DNA of 6,006 bases from UBA5078 sp963977405. Lineage in GTDB: Bacteria; Pseudomonadota; Gammaproteobacteria; Pseudomonadales; Pseudohongiellaceae. Positions 1 through 5,827 of the stretch are shown one piece after another (the stretch's first letter is position 1; each line of letters starts with the position of its first letter). Location of the stretch: NCBI GenBank assembly GCA_963977405.1, contig CAXBOY010000136.1, positions 1 through 6,006 on the forward strand. The letters are read 5' to 3'. The notes beneath the pieces were generated by a model that worked only from the letters and a program-made list of their open reading frames with translations, did no database searches and was not told where the DNA came from. The translations under genes and the position numbers were made by a program.

Positions 1-974
1 CTACTGCAACTTACCAGAACGTTAAACTAGCTAACGCGTTGACTGTTGATTACGTTGCAACTGGCGCACCAGCTGGCGTTAACACTTTGACCTTCTCTGA
101 CGCAACTGGTACTGCTGATTCCTATACAGTCACTTTCGCTGGCGTAACTACTGGAACGCCTGGTGCAGTGAACGTACGTGCGGGCACGTTGAACGCAGCC
201 GGTATTGAGAACTTTAATCTTGTTTCTGGCGGCACAAGTGCTTGGAATGAAATTACTCTTGGTACTGCGGCGCAGGCGAAAACTGTTGTGATTACTGGCG
301 CAGCCAAGTTAACTCTAGCTTTTGCGGCCGGTTTCGGTACTGCAGGCGCAACTACTGGTGTAACGTCAATCGATGGTTCTGCTGCAACTGGTGCATTGTC
401 GATTAATACTACAAATGCAAACGTTACTACTGGATCTGCTGGATTGACTGTTAAAGGCGGCTCCGCTGGCGACTCAATCACTCTTGCTGGTAAAGCAACT
501 GTTGACGCTGGCGCAGGTGCCGACACAATTACATTGGCGGCTGCTGGTGGTACTGTTACTGGTGGTGCTGGTAATGATACTGTTGATATGTCGGCAGCGG
601 TTTCTGGTGCGGCTGCGGCAGGTAATGCTTTCTCCGCTCTAGCTTCAACTACTATTACAGATGCTGCTGCTGGTGATGTGATTAAGTTTGCTAACAACGG
701 TGTTGAAACCTTCACTACAACTAAGGTCAATGTTGGCACTGCTACCGCTCTTAGCGGCGGTACTACTAACGCACTTGATCTCGCAGCTGCTGGTAACGGT
801 GGTGCTGCAAGCATAGTGACTTGGTTCCAGTATGCTGGTGATACTTACATAGTGGTCGATTCCGGTGCAGGTGCAACCTTCACTGCTACTGATCACGTCG
901 TTAAGTTGACTGGTCTGGTTGACCTGAGCACTGCAGTGATCGATGGTGCTGCACAGACTCTGACTCTGGTGTAA
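1..974 (+). CDS. S-layer/RTX-like secreted surface protein, C-terminal part (5' truncated)
   Basis: The frame is open from the window edge (first complete codon at 3), so this is the 3' part of a longer gene; the TTG at 39 is internal, not a start. About 323 residues are visible. They are dominated by Thr, Ala, Gly, Val and Asp, contain no cysteine and only one histidine, and alternate short beta-type stretches with Gly/Asp turns, as in beta-roll or S-layer proteins. One good RTX-style nonapeptide, GGAGNDTVD, lies at 561-587, with a degenerate copy, DAGAGADTI, at 504-530. The last ~45 residues (WFQYAGDTYIVVD, then VVKLTGLVDLST) match the style of C-termini of type I-secreted S-layer proteins, where the secretion signal is C-terminal and uncleaved. 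It is probably exported by an ABC/HlyD/TolC system not seen here and assembled on the cell surface. T-ending codons (GCT, GGT, ACT) predominate, unlike the downstream genes, which fits high expression. It could instead be a non-S-layer RTX adhesin. The secreted-surface call is firm, the S-layer role less so. Confidence 0.8.
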   Translation, partial: TATYQNVKLANALTVDYVATGAPAGVNTLTFSDATGTADSYTVTFAGVTTGTPGAVNVRAGTLNAAGIENFNLVSGGTSAWNEITLGTAAQAKTVVITGAAKLTLAFAAGFGTAGATTGVTSIDGSAATGALSINTTNANVTTGSAGLTVKGGSAGDSITLAGKATVDAGAGADTITLAAAGGTVTGGAGNDTVDMSAAVSGAAAAGNAFSALASTTITDAAAGDVIKFANNGVETFTTTKVNVGTATALSGGTTNALDLAAAGNGGAASIVTWFQYAGDTYIVVDSGAGATFTATDHVVKLTGLVDLSTAVIDGAAQTLTLV

Positions 975-986
975 GCCAAGTTAGAG

Positions 987-1009
987 GCCCGTTATCATTG
1001 ATAGCGGGC
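987..1009 (+). other. 3'-UTR hairpin after the S-layer-like gene
   Basis: GCCCGTTATC at 987-996 pairs with GATAGCGGGC at 1000-1009 (10 bp with one G-T wobble, 3-nt loop), starting 12 nt after the stop codon. No T-tract follows, so it is unlikely to terminate transcription alone. It lies just upstream of the real terminator and could protect the 3' end of an abundant mRNA, which is an inference. Confidence 0.5.
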
Positions 1010-1020
1010 ACTTGTATACA

Positions 1021-1054
1021 AAGCCCAGCTGCCTAAAGGTAGCTGGGCTTTTTT
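1021..1054 (+). terminator. Rho-independent terminator of the S-layer-like gene
   Basis: AAGCCCAGCT at 1021-1030 is perfectly complementary to AGCTGGGCTT at 1041-1050. The stem extends inward through G-T, C-G and C-G pairs to a TAAA loop (1034-1037), giving about 13 bp. A run of six T's (1049-1054) follows on the plus strand. On the minus strand only three T's follow the stem, so it would be a weak terminator for the convergent SapC-family transcript. Confidence 0.9.
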
Positions 1055-1113
1055 ATGCAGGTAAAAAAGGGAATTGAACTCTGTATATCTAAGCTTAATT
1101 CTAAATTTAAAGC

Positions 1114-1869
1114 TTACAGACCTTCAAAGCTGATATTGCCGTCGTCATTAGGGAGGTCGAACGGGAGCTCGAGAGGAAGCTCTTCAGGTTTTGATCCTGG
1201 ATCTATGCGTGCTAGGTTTTGCATCGAGATAAGTTGGCAGTAAATCAGCGCCAATACCCCCTTGTCCCGCAAAGTCGCCAAATCTTCAACTTTCAAGGTG
1301 TTGAACTTGCTCTCGTCTACGCAGAACAAGCCGTCGACGGACACGTCCATATCGTCCTTCTTGATGCTGATCGGCCAAGGTACCAATAGTTCTAATTCTT
1401 CGAGCAGTAAACACAGAGCCTGAGTTACGGAGTGGTTTTGTGACACTTGCGAGAGGAATTCCAAAGTTTGTTTTATCTGAGTACTTGGTTCGCCAGTTTC
1501 GTCGAAAAAAGTATTTCCCTCATTGTCGTTGATCAATCCGCTGTCGCTATCGAAGCACAGAACTTGCTGATCTTCTGCGTTAGTGAGAGCGAAAGGAAAA
1601 CCACGGTAAGCTGCAGGAATATAGCCAGCTAACCAATTTCCCGCAGCATCTACGAGATAATTGCTCCCTGGCTCAAAACCCTGCACCACGAAAAGTCCAA
1701 AATGATTCCCCATCTTGCTGAAAGCGATAGGTAGGTGTAGCGCCGCTCTGGGGGCCTCCTGAACTACGATAGGGCACAGTGCATCCTGCGCTGCGAAAGA
1801 AAAATTGCTCACAGGCTTCCAGAACATATTCTTGTGTAACTCTTTTGAAACAGCGATGTAATTCGGCAT
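1114..1869 (-). CDS. SapC family protein
   Basis: This 251-aa protein matches the SapC family (the C. fetus S-layer-associated type, not the peptide-transporter SapC). Family-like blocks in order are: W17-x-P19 near the N-terminus; LPIAFSKMGNHFGLFVVQGF (46-65); PGSNYLVDAAGNWLAGYIPA (67-86) followed by YRGFPFAL (88-95); FDETGEP (122-128); VPWPISI (163-169); GLFCVDESKFNTL (180-192); and GVLALIYCQLISMQNLARI (204-222). The biochemical role of the family is not established; members often occur near surface-layer or secreted protein genes, as here. There is no signal peptide or membrane segment, so it is probably cytoplasmic or membrane-peripheral. The ATG at 1869 is supported by AAGGAA at 1880-1875 with 5-nt spacing. 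The last ~25 residues are acidic and proline-rich. It lies 90 bp downstream of the 166-aa gene on the same strand, probably in one operon, and is convergent with the S-layer-like gene. Confidence 0.88.
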   Translation of the reverse strand: MPNYIAVSKELHKNMFWKPVSNFSFAAQDALCPIVVQEAPRAALHLPIAFSKMGNHFGLFVVQGFEPGSNYLVDAAGNWLAGYIPAAYRGFPFALTNAEDQQVLCFDSDSGLINDNEGNTFFDETGEPSTQIKQTLEFLSQVSQNHSVTQALCLLLEELELLVPWPISIKKDDMDVSVDGLFCVDESKFNTLKVEDLATLRDKGVLALIYCQLISMQNLARIDPGSKPEELPLELPFDLPNDDGNISFEGL

Positions 1870-1874
1870 ATCAA

Positions 1875-1880
1875 TTCCTT
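1875..1880 (-). promoter_or_regulatory. Ribosome binding site of the SapC-family gene
   Basis: The minus strand reads AAGGAA five nucleotides before the ATG at 1869. It fixes the start and implies efficient independent initiation, even though the gene is probably the second in its transcript. Confidence 0.7.
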
Positions 1881-1951
1881 AAAGATTCTCAAATGGGAGA
1901 ATGTCCGATAAAACTATATTGAGGCAGCGGATCGAGCGATTTAGCAAATAG

Positions 1952-1974
1952 TCGCGATGCTAGTGCAATCGCGA
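1952..1974 (-). other. Inverted repeat across the stop codon of the 166-aa gene
   Basis: TCGCGAT (1952-1958) and ATCGCGA (1968-1974) are exact inverted repeats separated by 9 nt. An alternative fold pairs TCGCGA, bulges one A, and adds a TGC/GCA stem around a TAGT loop. The repeat spans the stop codon at 1960-1962 of the minus-strand gene. No T-tract follows on either strand, so it does not look like a full terminator. It may limit transcription or protect RNA between the two minus-strand genes. Confidence 0.45.
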
Positions 1975-2460
1975 GGCGTGGTCGAGTTCGGATGCATCTC
2001 CCTTCGATGCGATCCATTCAGGCCAAACGTGGCTAGGCCATTCGGCAACGGCCCAAAGCGTATGGATTATCTCCAGCCACTGTCGCAATGGTACTGCCTG
2101 TAGTGCTAATGTTTCACGCTGGCCTGTCTGAGATCGAAAACTCATGGCGAGAGTATCTGAGTTTGGAGTGAGATCTACCGCGCCGACCAGCCATTCCTGC
2201 GAACCGGTAAGGCGTTGTACTGGCGCTTCTGGAGTAAGATTCGCCTTTGCAGCTTCTTGTGCGAAACTTTGCTCGATCTCCATCGGAATATTGTCATTAG
2301 ATTGTTTCTCTAGCCACAAGAACAAGTGGGGCAGTAGACGCAATAGAAGGCGCTGACTTAGCCACATCACGACAGTCTCGCTGGATGTAAGTTCGCCAGA
2401 GATGCGGATCCTGTCCTCTGCCTCGACATACTCAGTGGTTAAACGTTGTAACTCTTTCAT
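1960..2460 (-). CDS. Hypothetical protein, upstream partner of the SapC-family gene
   Basis: I do not recognise a named family for this 166-aa protein. It has no cysteine, no signal peptide and no clear membrane segment. Residues 10-20 (EYVEAEDRIRI) are followed by a stretch rich in Leu and aromatic residues, TVVMWLSQRLLLRLLPHLFL (29-48), that reads as an amphipathic helix. A polar acidic segment (52-80) comes next, then a second helical-looking block, LRQWLEIIHTLWAVAEWP (125-142), and a Trp-rich end (WPEWI, 146-150). This suggests a small helical cytoplasmic or membrane-associated protein. The ATG at 2460 is the only plausible start, because an in-frame stop lies at 2484-2482 and no other start occurs between. 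An AAGGA lies just 3 nt upstream of the ATG, unusually close. It precedes the SapC-family gene by 90 bp on the same strand and is probably cotranscribed, so a role with SapC or the S-layer-like protein is plausible but inferred. Confidence 0.75.
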   Translation of the reverse strand: MKELQRLTTEYVEAEDRIRISGELTSSETVVMWLSQRLLLRLLPHLFLWLEKQSNDNIPMEIEQSFAQEAAKANLTPEAPVQRLTGSQEWLVGAVDLTPNSDTLAMSFRSQTGQRETLALQAVPLRQWLEIIHTLWAVAEWPSHVWPEWIASKGDASELDHASRLH

Positions 2461-2684
2461 AGTTCCTTGAATTGCTCCTGCTTAGCACTGCACAAAATGT
2501 GTGCTTACTACATAATTGGGGGCTCGAAACCCAGCTTACAAGGCGGCAAATCCCGATGGTAAAAAACTGAGAGTTTAATCTTCATCCTAACTTGAATTGC
2601 ATTGGGCTGGGTTATTTGCAAACTATTTTTGAAGCAAGGCTGTCAAACGAGTACCATTAGTAAACATCCGCGCGAGTATTGCTT
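2461..2684. promoter_or_regulatory. Divergent intergenic region
   Basis: This 224-bp region separates the minus-strand pair from the plus-strand glycan genes and should hold promoters for both. For the plus strand there is a reasonable sigma-70-like pair, listed separately. For the minus strand an exact TTGACA reads from 2646 to 2641, but the best -10 (TAGTTT) sits only 15 bp away, so it is weak. Possible operator-like elements are GCACA-5-TGTGC at 2490-2504, and AACCCAGC (2528-2535) inverted as GCTGGGTT (2606-2613). Neither matches a site I can name. No convincing small ORF or RNA gene was seen. Confidence 0.5.
2629..2657 (+). promoter_or_regulatory. Candidate sigma-70 promoter of the glycan operon
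   Basis: TTGAAG (2629-2634, 4 of 6 consensus) and TACCAT (2652-2657, 4 of 6) are separated by exactly 17 bp. The predicted start of transcription near 2664 leaves a leader of about 20 nt before the ATG at 2685. Two 4/6 boxes can occur by chance in AT-rich DNA, so this is only a candidate. Confidence 0.35.
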
Positions 2685-3377
2685 ATGCCTAAGTCCAGTT
2701 TACCAGTTGTGCTCGTGGTAGTGCCTCTGCTCTTAGTCACAGGGTCGATTTGTGCCCAAGATTTAACCCTGTTCGAAGCTGTAGAGACCTCCGCTAACGC
2801 CGGTGGCCCAAGCGCCGCACAGGCCCGTGAACAGCGCAATCTCCCCAGCGGCCCTGCGTTCACGCTTTTAGGCACCAGCCGCATCGGAGATACTCGTCGC
2901 GCTAGTCTTATTGATAGCGATGGCAAGGTGCTGGTCGTGGCACTGAGCGATCAGGGCTCTACTCCCATTCCTGAGTACAGCGGCTTTAGCATCGTGTCCT
3001 TGGACTCGGGTAAAGTCTCCATCAGTATGCCTGAGGACACTCCCTGCATAGGCTCTAGCGACAAGGGCGTGCACTGTAGCTCCAATGGTTTAGCCGAGTT
3101 ATCCCTGACCACCGCAGCCCCAATAGTGCTTGCGAGTAGTCAGGAGAATAACAATGGGGCTCCAGAGCAAGCGGGCGGTGCTGAGGAAGGTCAGCCTGAG
3201 AATCCATTCGCAGCGGCGCTGCGTGCGGCAGCTCAGAACGAGGCCAGCGCCCAGAGTGGTCGTCCGCGCCGGAATAACGGTGAGGGTTTTGAGGTGCGCC
3301 GCATCGCAGATGAAGATGTGCCACCAGGCATGCGCAAGGTGCGCACACCGTTTGGCGACCGTCTTGTTGAACTCTGA
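2685..3377 (+). CDS. Exported hypothetical protein, possibly GspC-HR-like
   Basis: This 230-aa protein begins with Pro-Lys, a long hydrophobic core (LPVVLVVVPLLLV, 6-18) and a likely signal peptidase I site after A24 (SICA|QDL). It is not a lipoprotein, because Ile rather than Gly/Ala/Ser precedes the only nearby Cys. Residues 58-114 (FTLLGTSRIGD, RRASLIDSDGKVLVVALSDQ, FSIVSLDSGKVSI) follow the short-strand pattern of the periplasmic HR domain of type II secretion GspC; this is a resemblance of pattern, not a confirmed match. C121 and C131 could form a disulfide. A disordered Gln/Asn/Gly/Ala/Glu-rich linker (about 150-200) leads to a compact basic C-terminal segment, VPPGMRKVRTPFGDRLVEL. The ATG at 2685 is preferred over a TTG six bases upstream, although its GAG ribosome site (2674-2676) is weak. 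The next gene begins 11 bp downstream, which suggests cotranscription with the glycan genes. The export call is strong; the function is unknown. Confidence 0.75.
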   Translation: MPKSSLPVVLVVVPLLLVTGSICAQDLTLFEAVETSANAGGPSAAQAREQRNLPSGPAFTLLGTSRIGDTRRASLIDSDGKVLVVALSDQGSTPIPEYSGFSIVSLDSGKVSISMPEDTPCIGSSDKGVHCSSNGLAELSLTTAAPIVLASSQENNNGAPEQAGGAEEGQPENPFAAALRAAAQNEASAQSGRPRRNNGEGFEVRRIADEDVPPGMRKVRTPFGDRLVEL

Positions 3378-3388
3378 GCACTAATGAC

Positions 3389-4243
3389 GTGAGTCAATTG
3401 TCGTCAACACTCCCCGACGCGGGCCTAGCGCTTACGGTCTCGATAGTCGTGTATCGATCAGACCCCGAAGTGCTGCAGCTGACACTGGACTCTATAGTTG
3501 GCGCCATCCACTATGCCCAGAATATAGGGCTGCTTAGCAAGGCCTCCATCGACATCATTCACAATTGCGCTAGCGAGCCGGCTTTGACGGCCCTCGTCGC
3601 TGCCTGCCGCACACAGGCAATTGACATCGACGTCGCGTTATTGGAAGGCCATGGCAATGTGGGTTATGGGCGTGGCCACAACCTATCTATCAACAAGGCC
3701 GAATCGCATTGCCATCTGATCCTGAACCCCGATGTCACGCTAGCAACGAACTCCCTAGCAGACGGCTTAGAGTTCATGATCCGCAACCCAGAGATAGTGG
3801 CGCTAAGCCCTGCGGTCACAGATGGAGATGGTCATAAGCAGTATGTATGTAAGCGCTACCCTTCCGTTCTGGACTTCCTATTACGAGGCTTCGCGCCGGC
3901 GTTCCTGAAGCGTCGTTTCGCCACCCGTTTAGCGCGTTATGAGATGCGCGATTTGCCCGAGCAAGAGCCCAGCACCGATATTCCCATCATCAGTGGCTGC
4001 TTCATGTTGTTCCGCACTGCGGCATTGCGCTGCGTCGGTGGCTTCGACGAGCGCTATTTCCTCTATTTCGAGGACTTCGATTTATCTTTGCGGGTGCATA
4101 GCCAGGGTAGTCTTGCGTATCTGCCTACGATGCATATCGTGCACCTAGGCGGGAATAGCGCGCGCAAAGGATTGGGACATATCGGCATGTTCGCGCGCTC
4201 TGGTCTGCGCTTTTACAACTCCCATGGATGGCGCTTGCTATGA
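3389..4243 (+). CDS. Family 2 glycosyltransferase (WbbL rhamnosyltransferase-like)
   Basis: This 284-aa GT-A enzyme probably adds a sugar, plausibly rhamnose given rfbC/rfbD downstream, to a lipid-linked O-antigen or exopolysaccharide at the cytoplasmic face of the inner membrane. Visible landmarks are the N-terminal strand LTVSIVVYRSDPEVL (15-29), GNVGYGRGHN (89-98), the DXD-equivalent LNPDV (112-116), SGCFMLFR (202-209), the hallmark GGFDERYFLYFEDFDL (217-232) and HLGGNSARKG (252-261). The length is normal for WbbL-type enzymes and no membrane segment is evident. An oddity is IIHNCAS (56-62), where the family usually has an Asp before Asn (DNxS) that contacts the nucleotide; here it is His58. 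The GTG at 3389 is the best start but has no strong ribosome site, suggesting translation coupled to the upstream gene. It overlaps the next gene by ATGA at 4240-4243. The GT2 class is secure; donor and acceptor are inferred. Confidence 0.9.
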   Translation: MSQLSSTLPDAGLALTVSIVVYRSDPEVLQLTLDSIVGAIHYAQNIGLLSKASIDIIHNCASEPALTALVAACRTQAIDIDVALLEGHGNVGYGRGHNLSINKAESHCHLILNPDVTLATNSLADGLEFMIRNPEIVALSPAVTDGDGHKQYVCKRYPSVLDFLLRGFAPAFLKRRFATRLARYEMRDLPEQEPSTDIPIISGCFMLFRTAALRCVGGFDERYFLYFEDFDLSLRVHSQGSLAYLPTMHIVHLGGNSARKGLGHIGMFARSGLRFYNSHGWRLL

Positions 4244-5205
4244 ATAGTATTAGCACACCTGTTGCGAAAGCTGTCTTAGTCACTGGTGCCACGGGCTTCA
4301 TTGGGCGCTCCCTTATGCAGCGCTTATTAGAGAAGCAGCTGCGGGTGCATACGCTGTCGCGGGAATTGCCACAACTGGGTCCAGATCAAGCCGGCTGTGT
4401 GCCCTTCAAGGGCGATATAGCGGACACAAAGTTGCTTGCTCAAGCATGCAGAGAAGTAGATACGGTGTTTCACCTCGCCGGCTACGCGCACGTAAACCAA
4501 CACGATGTGGGTGAATTGCAGCGCGTCAATGTCGAGGGTACTCGCGCTCTACTGAATGCCGCCGTCAACGCGGGAGTGCGTCGAATCGTCTTCTTCAGCA
4601 GTATTCTCGCAGATGCTCGGTTAAACCCTGAGGGCGGTGCCTATGGGCAGAGTAAGTTAGAGGCAGAAAATCTGCTCCTAGAGGCAGCAAACGCGGGCCT
4701 GATAGAGGTCTGCTGCCTACGCCCGGCGAATGTATATGGTCTGGGCATGAGGGGTAATCTTCTAACAATGATACGGCTGGTGCAGCGTGGGCTTATGCCG
4801 CCGCTGCCGGTGCCTAGTGCTAGTCTGTCCTTGGTAGGCAATCGCGATCTCTATGAGGCGGCGCTCTTGGCTGCGCAAGAGCCTCAGGCGAATGGACAGG
4901 TCTATGCTGTTACAGACGGCAAGACCTACACCATGAAAGGCATCGAGGTCTCTGTGCGCCGAGCACTGGGTCGTGCGCCGCGTAGCTGGCACACACCCTT
5001 GCCGATTTTCTACATGGCCTTCGCTACTTTGGAAATACTCGGCAAAGTGCTGCGCCTAGCGAACGCACCGGGCCTACGTTCCTACCGCGCACTGCGCAGT
5101 GGTAGCGTGGTTTCCAGCGAGAAAATACAGCAGGAACTGGGCTATAATCCAGCCGGTTCCCTAATCGATGAACTCCCCGGCATCATTACGCAACGCGCGA
5201 AATGA
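4240..5205 (+). CDS. NAD-dependent epimerase/dehydratase (extended SDR)
   Basis: From the ATG at 4240 this is a 321-aa extended short-chain dehydrogenase/reductase acting on a nucleotide sugar in the cytoplasm. It shows the Rossmann motif TGATGFIG (15-22), GDIAD (58-62), FHLAGYAHV (77-85), Ser120/Ser121 (FFSS), the catalytic Tyr135 and Lys139 of YGQSK, and RPANVYG (161-167). The style is closest to O-antigen enzymes such as WbpV or other UDP-sugar 4-epimerases and 4-keto reductases; the substrate cannot be fixed from sequence. The region that usually reads as 'vhVdDla' is SLVGNRDLYEA (197-207). An in-frame ATG at 4228 is possible, but 4240 forms the typical ATGA overlap with the glycosyltransferase stop, implying translational coupling. 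It is followed after 47 bp by rfbC. Its position between a glycosyltransferase and dTDP-rhamnose genes supports a role in O-antigen or exopolysaccharide synthesis. Confidence 0.9.
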   Translation: MNSISTPVAKAVLVTGATGFIGRSLMQRLLEKQLRVHTLSRELPQLGPDQAGCVPFKGDIADTKLLAQACREVDTVFHLAGYAHVNQHDVGELQRVNVEGTRALLNAAVNAGVRRIVFFSSILADARLNPEGGAYGQSKLEAENLLLEAANAGLIEVCCLRPANVYGLGMRGNLLTMIRLVQRGLMPPLPVPSASLSLVGNRDLYEAALLAAQEPQANGQVYAVTDGKTYTMKGIEVSVRRALGRAPRSWHTPLPIFYMAFATLEILGKVLRLANAPGLRSYRALRSGSVVSSEKIQQELGYNPAGSLIDELPGIITQRAK

Positions 5206-5241
5206 TGTGAACCAGACGCCCAAGGGTGTCGCTTTAGAGTA

Positions 5242-5246
5242 GAAGG
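5242..5246 (+). promoter_or_regulatory. Ribosome binding site of rfbC
   Basis: GAAGG lies six nucleotides before the GTG at 5253 and decides that start. The overlapping GTG at 5251 is followed directly by a TGA and can be excluded. Confidence 0.65.
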
Positions 5247-5252
5247 CCCAGT

Positions 5253-5813
5253 GTGAAAGTCATTCCAACAGCAATCCCCGATGTCCTAATCTTCGAGCCC
5301 ACCGTACATGGCGACCACCGCGGTTTCTTCTTAGAGACGTGGCGCGAGTCGAGCTTCAACGAGATCGTTCCTGGGCAGCGTTTCGTGCAAGACAATCACA
5401 GCAAGTCCGGTAAGGGCATCTTGCGAGGCCTACATTACCAACTCACGCAACCGCAGGGTAAACTGGTGCGCGTACTAGCGGGTGAAATCTATGATGTCGC
5501 TGTGGACATGCGCCGCGCCTCACCCACCTTCGGTCGCTGGGTTGGCGTTACGCTTAACGCAGAAACTCATCGCCAGCTATGGGTCCCACCAGGCTTCGCC
5601 CACGGTTTTATCGTGACTAGTGATAGTGCTGAGATGGTGTACAAATGTAGCGACTACTATGCCCCCCAAGATGAGCATTCCTTGCTCTGGAATGACCCCG
5701 AGCTTGCGATCAATTGGCCCCTCGCTGAGGCGGGTATCGAAGCGCCTGTGCTATCTGCTAAGGATCGCGATGGACGCCGTTTTGCAGATGCACTAGTCTA
5801 CGAACCCCGCTAA
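5253..5813 (+). CDS. rfbC: dTDP-4-dehydrorhamnose 3,5-epimerase
   Basis: This 186-aa cupin-fold enzyme (RfbC/RmlC) converts dTDP-4-dehydro-6-deoxy-D-glucose to dTDP-4-dehydro-L-rhamnose, the third step of dTDP-L-rhamnose synthesis. It is full length and shows the family blocks in order: DVLIFEP (10-16), GDHRGFFLETW (20-30), FVQDNHSKSGKGILRGLHYQ (44-63), GKLVRVLAGEIYDVAVDMR (69-87), FGRWVGV (93-99), LWVPPGFAHGF (109-119) and YKCSDYYAP (130-138). By alignment with characterised RmlC proteins, His61 in LRGLHYQ is the catalytic base, Asp171 in SAKD its probable partner, and Tyr130 the likely general acid. The start is a GTG with a good ribosome site. rfbD begins 14 bp downstream, so the two are cotranscribed. 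rfbA and rfbB are not in this window and would be expected downstream or elsewhere. Confidence 0.97.
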   Translation: MKVIPTAIPDVLIFEPTVHGDHRGFFLETWRESSFNEIVPGQRFVQDNHSKSGKGILRGLHYQLTQPQGKLVRVLAGEIYDVAVDMRRASPTFGRWVGVTLNAETHRQLWVPPGFAHGFIVTSDSAEMVYKCSDYYAPQDEHSLLWNDPELAINWPLAEAGIEAPVLSAKDRDGRRFADALVYEPR

Positions 5814-5827
5814 ACGAGGTGTATGAA

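Noticed and set aside
39..41. TTG as the start of the S-layer-like gene
   Set aside because: The frame is open to the window edge and the sequence before it has the same style; there is no ribosome site or signal.
504..587. A calcium-binding RTX repeat array
   Set aside because: Only one good nonapeptide and one degenerate copy are visible, too few for a beta-roll array in this part of the protein. Upstream repeats may exist outside the window.
122..814. Long open frame on the minus strand opposite the S-layer-like gene
   Set aside because: Its Ala/Pro/Val-rich translation is the mirror of the repetitive GCT/GGT/ACT codons on the plus strand. There is no family resemblance, and the plus-strand product is clearly a secreted surface protein.
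1091..1115. AAGCTT inverted repeat as a terminator for the SapC-family gene
   Set aside because: The pairing is only six AT-rich base pairs with interior mismatches, it overlaps the stop codon, and no T-tract follows on the minus strand.
1055..1243. Small plus-strand open frame after the terminator
   Set aside because: Most of it is antisense to the 3' end of the SapC-family gene, and it begins directly at the terminator T-tract with no ribosome site.
2679..2684. TTG start two codons upstream for the exported 230-aa protein
   Set aside because: The ATG at 2685 gives a normal signal peptide beginning Met-Pro-Lys, and the TTG has no better ribosome site.
2739..2757. Lipoprotein signal in the 230-aa exported protein
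   Set aside because: The residue before the cysteine is Ile, which does not fit a lipobox; cleavage after Ala24 by signal peptidase I is more likely.
3055..3381. Minus-strand open frame opposite the 230-aa gene
   Set aside because: Its Cys/His/Arg-rich translation has no recognisable features, while the plus-strand product has a clear signal peptide and domain-like structure.
4228..4239. Upstream ATG for the SDR gene
   Set aside because: It adds only four residues and has no ribosome site; the ATG at 4240 gives the usual ATGA overlap. It cannot be fully excluded.
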